NCBI GenBank assembly: GCA_003255025.1
Contig: QANY01007891.1
Location: 1,766,558-1,830,557 of the forward strand
Reading direction: 5' to 3'
DNA from: Datisca glomerata
Lineage: Eukaryota; Streptophyta; Magnoliopsida; Cucurbitales; Datiscaceae
DNA length: 64,000 bases
The position numbers and the translations under genes were made by a program. This document shows, piece by piece, positions 57,750 through 64,000 of this stretch (position 1 is its first letter; every line of letters starts with the position of its first letter). The notes under the pieces were generated by a model. It was not told where the DNA came from. It did not search any database and saw nothing but the letters and a program-made list of their open reading frames with translations.

Positions 57750-59148
57750 ATGCACTTTTTTCGATTCATCTACCTGAATCGTGCGGTTAGTCACTTTGCC
57801 CTCTTCAATCTCCCGAGTTCTATTGCTTCATTTCCACCCTATTCGAAAATAGTGAGTTGTACTAGTTTTATACACTGAATAAGAATGATATTTCCGAAAA
57901 GCAATATGCTTAGGATACCATGTCGCTGGTGATGTTTTTTCTTACTATATTCTTTTGTTTTTCGATTGAGACTCATGATTCTTATGCATACCAAGGAGGA
58001 CTATATTTTGTAAAAATAAATTTGGTTTACGCACTCACTTGCAAAACTGAACTTGGCTATGATTAATTCGTTGCTTTCTGACTTTGATTGCATTTCTCTT
58101 ACAGAACTGCACTGCTTCAATCCCAGCTGATTCCCCATTTATATGGCCATTGTTTTCCTTTATCGGGAATCTCTTTAGTCAGTCGTTTACCACACGTGCC
58201 TCTACTGATGAAGAGGAAGTGAGTTTGACTCAAATTCTTGATAAGCTGGAAAAAACTTCAAGGTCTAGTTCCGAAATATTGGACGAATATATTGATAAGC
58301 TGTGTAGGTCTGGCAATATTTTTTCTGCTTCTCAATTACTTCAATCCCTACATCATAGACAGATATTCCTTAGCCCGAAATCATATAATATTCTTTTGCT
58401 CGCAGCAAGTGAGAGCGGTGATATTGACTTTCTCTGTCGAGTTTTCAAAGATTTTTTAATATTTTGTAAATCTTTGAGTACAAACACTTTTATGAATCTT
58501 GCCAAGGCTTTTACAAGGGCAAACGATTGTGATCAGCTACTGGGATTTGTCAAAGAAGTGTCAGAGCTTACCTTTCCGAGCTCAACAGTTTTAAACAGAA
58601 TCATCTTTGCCTTCGGTGAATGTAGGGAGATTGATAAGGCCCTTCAGATATTTAATCAGATGAAAAGTCTGGACTCTAAACCAGATTTGATTACGTATAA
58701 TATCATTTTGGATATGTTAGGTCGTGCAGGTCATGTGGATGAAATGCTTCATGAGTTTGCCTCCATGAAGGAAGTTGGCATTATTCCTGATGTTGTGACC
58801 TATAATACATTATTAAACAATTTACGGAAGGTAGGAAGACTAGATATTTGCTTGGTATATTACAGGGAAATGGTTGAGAAAGGAATTGAACCAGATTTGC
58901 TTACTTATACGGCATTGATTGAGAGCTTTGGCCGATCAGGCAATATCGAAATATCACTTAGACTCTTCAGAGAAATGAAGCTCAAACAAATCCGTCCTTC
59001 AATCTATGTGTATCGGTCCCTAAGTAATAATTTAAAGAAGATTGGGAAGGTGGAGTTGGCAATGACTTTACTTGAGGAAATGAATTCATGTGGTTCAAAT
59101 CTTGCTGGTCCAAAGGATTTCAAATGGAGGAAGCGAAGCGATAGATAG
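57750..59148 (+). CDS. P-class PPR protein, probably mitochondrial (381 aa, 2 exons)
   Basis: Exon 1 is 57750-57851 and exon 2 is 58105-59148. The exon 1 frame (MHFFRFIYLNRAVSHFALFN...) is Arg/Ser/hydrophobic without acidic residues, like a mitochondrial presequence. It ends AAAATA|GTGAGT, and the intron ends TTCTCTTACAG|AAC, joining in phase 0 to NCTASIPADSPF. Four clear 35-residue PPR motifs lie at about residues 227-366 (PDLITYNIILDMLGRAGHVD, PDVVTYNTLLNNLRKVGRLD, PDLLTYTALIESFGRSGNIE, PSIYVYRSLSNNLKKIGKVE). Weaker helical repeats precede them. PPR proteins bind organellar RNA, one base per motif. Wording and short length resemble the Arabidopsis At1g11900 group; this is from memory. A possible 3' UTR donor (CATTG|GTAAGT) lies at about 59250. 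The alternative start at 58084 would read through the intron's pyrimidine tract and is unlikely. Confidence 0.9.
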
Positions 59149-61052
59149 ACTCAAACGTCAAAACCATAGATATGTGAAGGGACTTCCAAGATCACTAAGT
59201 ATGTGGTCACGCTAAGATTTGCCACAGGGTTTCTGCTTCAGCTGACATTGGTAAGTACTTTTACTTCTTTCTTTCAATATGATATATTTAAATATCCATT
59301 TCCGTTGTTAAAAATTCATTTTGAGAGTCAAAGCTCTAAAGGGATCTTTATATTTCCATCGAGGACTAGCTAGATGGATATAGTGATCATACCATTGATC
59401 ATTGCAACGTTTAACTCCATGCAAAATAGTAAAACTTTAGCATTCGGCTGGTATGCTGGTAATTTAAGGATAAAGTTCATCTTCTATTCAATTGCAGTTG
59501 AACAAGAGAAGTCTTATTACTGTTAGGCCAACCATCTGAACTTTGGAATGTTTCCCAACAGTTTAGATTAGCTTTGAATAATAAGAGAATATATATTAGC
59601 TTCGAAATCCAAGTTATCTAATTCGCACAGATGGAAATGTATCTTTATCTTGTGCAGTGCCTCTTCGGTCATTTAATGTGTCCCTTTGTGTTGGCGGTTC
59701 AACAGAAAATGTTTGCTGGTGGTAGATGGAGAGCCATAGCATATATGCTTCTGAACGAATATAATAGTTGCAATTTTTGGACTCTCAAATTTATGCTAGA
59801 ATCTGAAGGGCATTAGCTTAACATCTTTGACCCAAGTTTTTGCAAAGTAGTAAACCATATGTGAGTATCCAATTGCCCACAGACTAAAAATTCACAATTG
59901 GAATGAAGTGATTGTGGTGCTGGCGGTTTCAGTTCAAGTTACCTTGCTGGTAATGAGACCATGGCTCACTTGGTGAAAATACAGGACTCTTTCAAACCAT
60001 CAATGGACCGTTCAACCGAACAACATTTCTGTGTCTGTTGTGCAATGATTTTGTCATTTGATGTTCAATGTGAGACATCTAGAGACATTTAGGTAAAAAT
60101 TTGGCAAAGGGCTGAGGACGAGCAATCCCGATAGAGAAACCTAGTTGACAGATGGGGGAGAACTCAAGTGGATGTTTAATTTTCTCACTTGTCCTTGCGG
60201 CCTTTCCTGCTACCAACCCCAGCTGTGAAGTAGATAGGAATGAAAGTTGCTTGATGAAGTCTAGCGTTGAAGACAATTGTTTAATAACCTTTACTAATGC
60301 AGTTTTCTTTAACTCGCATTCCTTATATTCTTGAGGAGAACTTCTTTTGATGGTGGATCCATTTATCATGTTGCTTTACTGAAATTATAATATAATGGAA
60401 ATGTGGTAAACGTTCACAATAATAAATTTTTGTAATTGATATTTTTATTATGATTTTCTTAGCCATTTCTACAAAATATACTATTGTTATTAGACATATT
60501 GAAAAGAACTGATGACGAATAAAAAAATTGACAAAATAAGCTCATATGGAAATGCGTCATCATTATCTAATCTAGTGACTTAGTTAAGTCGATTGAACCC
60601 TTGGTTTATTACCCTCATGCTGGAGTTGTATGGTGTTTACTGTATAACGAAAACATTGAAGTTAAACTTCCAAATTCCCATTCCTAACACTATTTTTTGA
60701 CTGATTTCCATCTAATAGTATTCAAGCTAGTATGAAAGAAACATGGCTCAGCTAGATAGCAGTTTCCACAATTACGAATATGGAGAATGAATAGCCAAAA
60801 AAGTGATGAAATGTTAAAGAACAAGGAAAGGAGCATCAGCTTCACATTGACAGACAGACGCTATTCAGGTAGTTCACTTCATATTCAACCCTTACTAGAA
60901 ATTTGGGATCAAAGCAATTCTTCTCACACTGATAACGAAGGCTGCAAATCAAAAGGCATTGGATTGAAATATAATTACAAAGCAAGATGAATGGGAAAAC
61001 AAGTCTATGTACAAAAGTATAAGAATTGGATGACATCATTTTTTCAACCTCG
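59149..61052. other. Convergent intergenic region
   Basis: Presumably the 3' UTRs of the PPR gene (from the left) and the NDB gene (from the right). No conserved-looking frame; the 96-codon minus-strand ORF at 60079-60369 has no recognisable feature. Confidence 0.5.
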
Positions 61053-63731
61053 TCAAATACGACTTGAATCTCTACCAAAGATGAATCTCCTAGTCCAATC
61101 AGATATTACCAATACCCTTGTGCGCCAGCTTACTTGCTTACTGAATAAATGAAAGAATTATAAATGTCAAAGTTAACTAAGAAACAATATAAAGTCTCAA
61201 CCAGGCAGCAAATTCGGATAACGATAGAGAAGTAGTTGAATTACCTCGCGTATACAGAATACCATAGCCACTGAGTACTATGACCCATTGAAACCCAGTC
61301 TCCAGGCAGTTCTGCAGCTGCTTGTTCTCCTCCTAAGGGAACAAATTGCCCAAAATGTTTGTACCTTATAACAAGATGCAATAATATGCAGCTGTGAGAT
61401 GTCTATTCTCAGTAGTCATAGCCATCTAGAAGATTCCAAACAGCTAAAAGAAACTTGTGCCACAATGTTAAAAGAGAAAATAGGAAAAGAGGAGATGGGC
61501 AAAAGTTTTCTGACAAACAATTGTCATCTGAACAAGCAAATTCCAAAATAATAACTAGGAAGTTAGAAAGAGAGCAAGTTAGAACCATATGTATGCTTAA
61601 AACTTCATTTCGATAAATGGTTGAGATTTTATTTGGTGAAAGGTACGAAGGTTGGAACTGTGCTTTTAAACAACTCAAAAACTAGCTGGTGGCTCCTAAC
61701 TTCCCTACTGCCATGACTCAGCAGAGTATTTAATCTGAAATGGTGGGCTCAGGCAGCAGAATCTATTATGACCTAGAAAAATTCGTGCTTGGGATTTCTT
61801 GTCATTGAGAAGCTAATATTCAAACTAAATAAGAATCTAGGAGTCAGCAAAAGGAAACAGAGTAAGCAGATTGGAGAAAGCAAATAAGAACATCTAGGAT
61901 AACAACTAAACACCCATCTATAATAACTCTACGAAACATGTTCGGTAAATTCTCTCCAACAAGTGTGTACTCTTCTATTGACTGCGGGTTCACTTAACAT
62001 CTAGCTATTTTGATGTTAATAGTTGGAACGAAAAAATACAATCTTTACATTGATTTACTTATAAGTATTCAAGTTTCTTGTTCTAATTAGATGTTATAGA
62101 AATGACTGTCTAAAGGTTCAGCAAATTACAGGCAAAACAACCTGTTTGTTGACGAAATTGCACAATCTAATTTGTCCAATATTCTCTTAATGCGGCAGAG
62201 GCTTTATGTTCTTGATTAAAATCTAGCACTCGTAGAAAGGTTGTTCTGCTTTCAATAAAGCGCCAGATGTCACCGATGGGCCAGCTTATCTTTTTTTTAT
62301 CGGTAAATGGGCCGGCTTATCTTAGCATTGCTTAGATAGCTAGGAAGAAAAAATTTCCAATATGCTTCATAATGCTCTATAAATCAAGATGTAATAACAT
62401 GTTTATAATGGGCGTAGAGTAGGATAGAGAGATGAGCATCTGAAGCTCTGGCATACCGAAAGGGGAGAAAGTCATGTCTTCCAGGACCCCTAAAACGCCT
62501 AGGACCTTCAGGATTCTCTTTAGACTGTTCCATGCGGTTGAAGCACCTGGAGAGATATGCACCCTGTTGAGCAGCAACCTGAAAAAAGTCAAACAAGTTT
62601 AGAGTCCCTCTAATATATTTTATTGCAAACAGTCGAGTCATGACCTACATGAAAGTTTTACTCCAACCAGAGGTCCAGAGGATAAACTAATGTACCTGCG
62701 CAGTTGCCGGCAAACTCTTCATTTGTAAGTCTGCTTGACAAAGGGCCAACTTAAACCCTTCAATATCTACTTCCTTCCTCTCATTCCCATCAGAATCCTT
62801 CAAAAGATCTGTCACATCGTGCATATGTTTGCTCTTTAGATATAGGTCCACCTGGGGGTATCTTACAAGTATATCATCTATTACATCTCTGAATTCTTGA
62901 ACCGTTAGGGTACCAGAGTTGTCTTTGTCAGCAGCTTTAAATATGTTGGAGATATCTTCCTAAAGAGAATACCATATTAAGTTCAGAGAATATAGAGCGG
63001 TTGTGTAGGGTTGCGTAGGCTTAAATTATATAACTACTTCACATGTATTTTTTATCGGTACGTAAATACGACATATATAAATAAGATATCATCTTCATTT
63101 TTTGGTCGGTAAGATATCATCTTCATAATTCCCAAGAGGAGAAGAATGTCAGGTTTGAGAAAACAAGACAAGTCATCGTGGATAAAGAAAGAGCACATAA
63201 GGCAAACAGTTATATTCTTACCATAATTTTGCGTTGATCTATTGTAGCGCAATCACCAATGGCATATACACTTTCACAACCCTTCACGCGCAACCACTCA
63301 TCAGTTGCTAGAACACGTCTATTTGTCTGCATATAAGAACTTCAACAATAGCTTACCCAGAAACCACCCTTGCTAAAATAATTTATTAACTCAAAATTGA
63401 GTTTGTTAACTAAGATGAGAACTTAGATTATTATCAATCATAAGGATATCTGCAAAATAAAGTTCTTTACAGATTTCAATCATCATAAGACATCAAATTT
63501 ACTTAACAAACCTGGCCAATTTTCTCCATGAAGTCCTTAACGACGGGACGAGTCCCAACACCAGTAGACCATACAACTAATCCATGTGGGATAGAGCAGA
63601 CTTCTCCCTTTGATTTCATTGACATTGTAATTTCCTTGTCAGAAACACTATTGACCCGGCATCCTGTTTGAACTTCAATACCATCTCTTCCGAATTTTTC
63701 TTCAGCAAATGAGCTGATTCTTTCATCAAAC
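61053..63731 (-). CDS. NDB: External alternative NAD(P)H-ubiquinone oxidoreductase, NDB type, C-terminal part
   Basis: A rotenone-insensitive type II NAD(P)H dehydrogenase of the outer face of the inner mitochondrial membrane; it passes electrons to ubiquinone without pumping protons. Minus-strand exons are 63731-63512, 63326-63222, 62959-62696, 62578-62457, 61364-61245 and 61140-61053 (TGA at 61055-61053). All junctions are GT-AG and in frame, giving 305 residues. Seen: second nucleotide-binding region end (GLVVWSTGVGTRPVVKDFM), FAD-contact motif VYAIGDCATIDQRKIM, an EF-hand loop DKDNSGTLTVQE, PATAQVAAQQGAYLSRCFNR, LGGEQAAAELPGDWVSMGHS and the C-terminal membrane-targeting end SDWTRRFIFGRDSSRI. 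The EF-hand marks the calcium-binding NDB group rather than NDA or NDC. The first exon starts with the third base of a split codon, so the N-terminal half lies beyond the right edge. NDB2 is likeliest, but the paralogue cannot be fixed. Confidence 0.95.
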
Positions 63732-64000
63732 CTGCATACATAAAAAGAAAAAGAAATTTTCATCAGGGTTTCATGCTGCAGATTGTCCATAGATCAAAAA
63801 GTGCATTGTTGAATGAATGTCGATGAGTTACAGTGCTATGCTTCCATTATCCAAGGCTACATAAAAATTGTATAAAGCTGATCTTCATATTTACCAGTAG
63901 GTGTACAGAATAATTAATTGCCTGAGGTAAAGAAATGCTAATTCTATAATAACTTCTTAATAGTAGACGAAAAGGACCCCGTTTTTGAAGGTTCTGTTTA

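Noticed and set aside
60079..60369. 96-codon minus-strand ORF between the PPR and NDB genes
   Set aside because: No recognisable motif, likely within the 3' UTR or flank of the PPR gene, opposite to its transcription.
61409..61678. Minus-strand ORF within the NDB gene
   Set aside because: Lies wholly in the intron between exons 62578-62457 and 61364-61245.

Overview
The window is plant nuclear DNA, almost certainly from a eudicot. Its genes have introns and encode plant-type proteins (VPS18, a P-class PPR protein, an EF-hand type II NAD(P)H dehydrogenase), and about three quarters of it is nested plant transposons. One ambiguous base (n, 44918) inside an AT microsatellite points to a draft assembly. 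The species cannot be told from the sequence.

Four host genes are supported. (1) 324-3321, minus: the 5' half of VPS18, seven exons, running off the left edge, with one GC-AG intron. (2) 16221-17612, minus: an intact single-exon gene for a 463-residue basic protein with a short coiled coil, not recognised. (3) 57750-59148, plus: a two-exon PPR gene with a likely mitochondrial presequence on exon 1. (4) 61053-63731, minus: the last six exons of an external alternative NAD(P)H dehydrogenase (NDB type), running off the right edge. Genes 3 and 4 converge.

Between them lie transposons in several layers. 4370-5163 is a long-TIR fold-back element. 5167-15901 is a decayed Ty1/copia element with a shortened 5' LTR, holding a 2150-bp solo LTR with TSD CCAAT. 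18160-28600 is a field of tandem repeats and Helitron-like ends, invaded by a minus-strand Tekay-like chromovirus (19171-25944) whose 5' LTR is deleted. 28925-29800 is an inverted-repeat element around a GACCC-rich core. About 29975-52285 looks like one large MuDR-type MULE carrying a decayed transposase and a decayed plant-mobile-domain (PMD) gene. Into it went a hAT element (30786-32559, TSD GTAGCCAT), a Tat-lineage Ty3 element (32733-45841, TSD GACTC) and a gag fragment that splits the PMD gene. The Tat element itself holds a 406-bp MITE and an inverted, non-autonomous relative of its own family (41030-44375).

The least explained structure is an array of 18-bp perfect or near-perfect palindromes (GCTAGACCATGGTCTAGC and variants). 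There are thirteen copies at 56426-57139 and four degenerate ones at 53187-53303. They are set at about 30/41/30 bp inside a unit of about 230 bp, and they flank a 3.1-kb stretch just upstream of the PPR gene. Regular dyads in two blocks at the edges of a segment suggest protein-binding sites, for example the subterminal transposase sites of an unrecognised DNA transposon, but this is inference.
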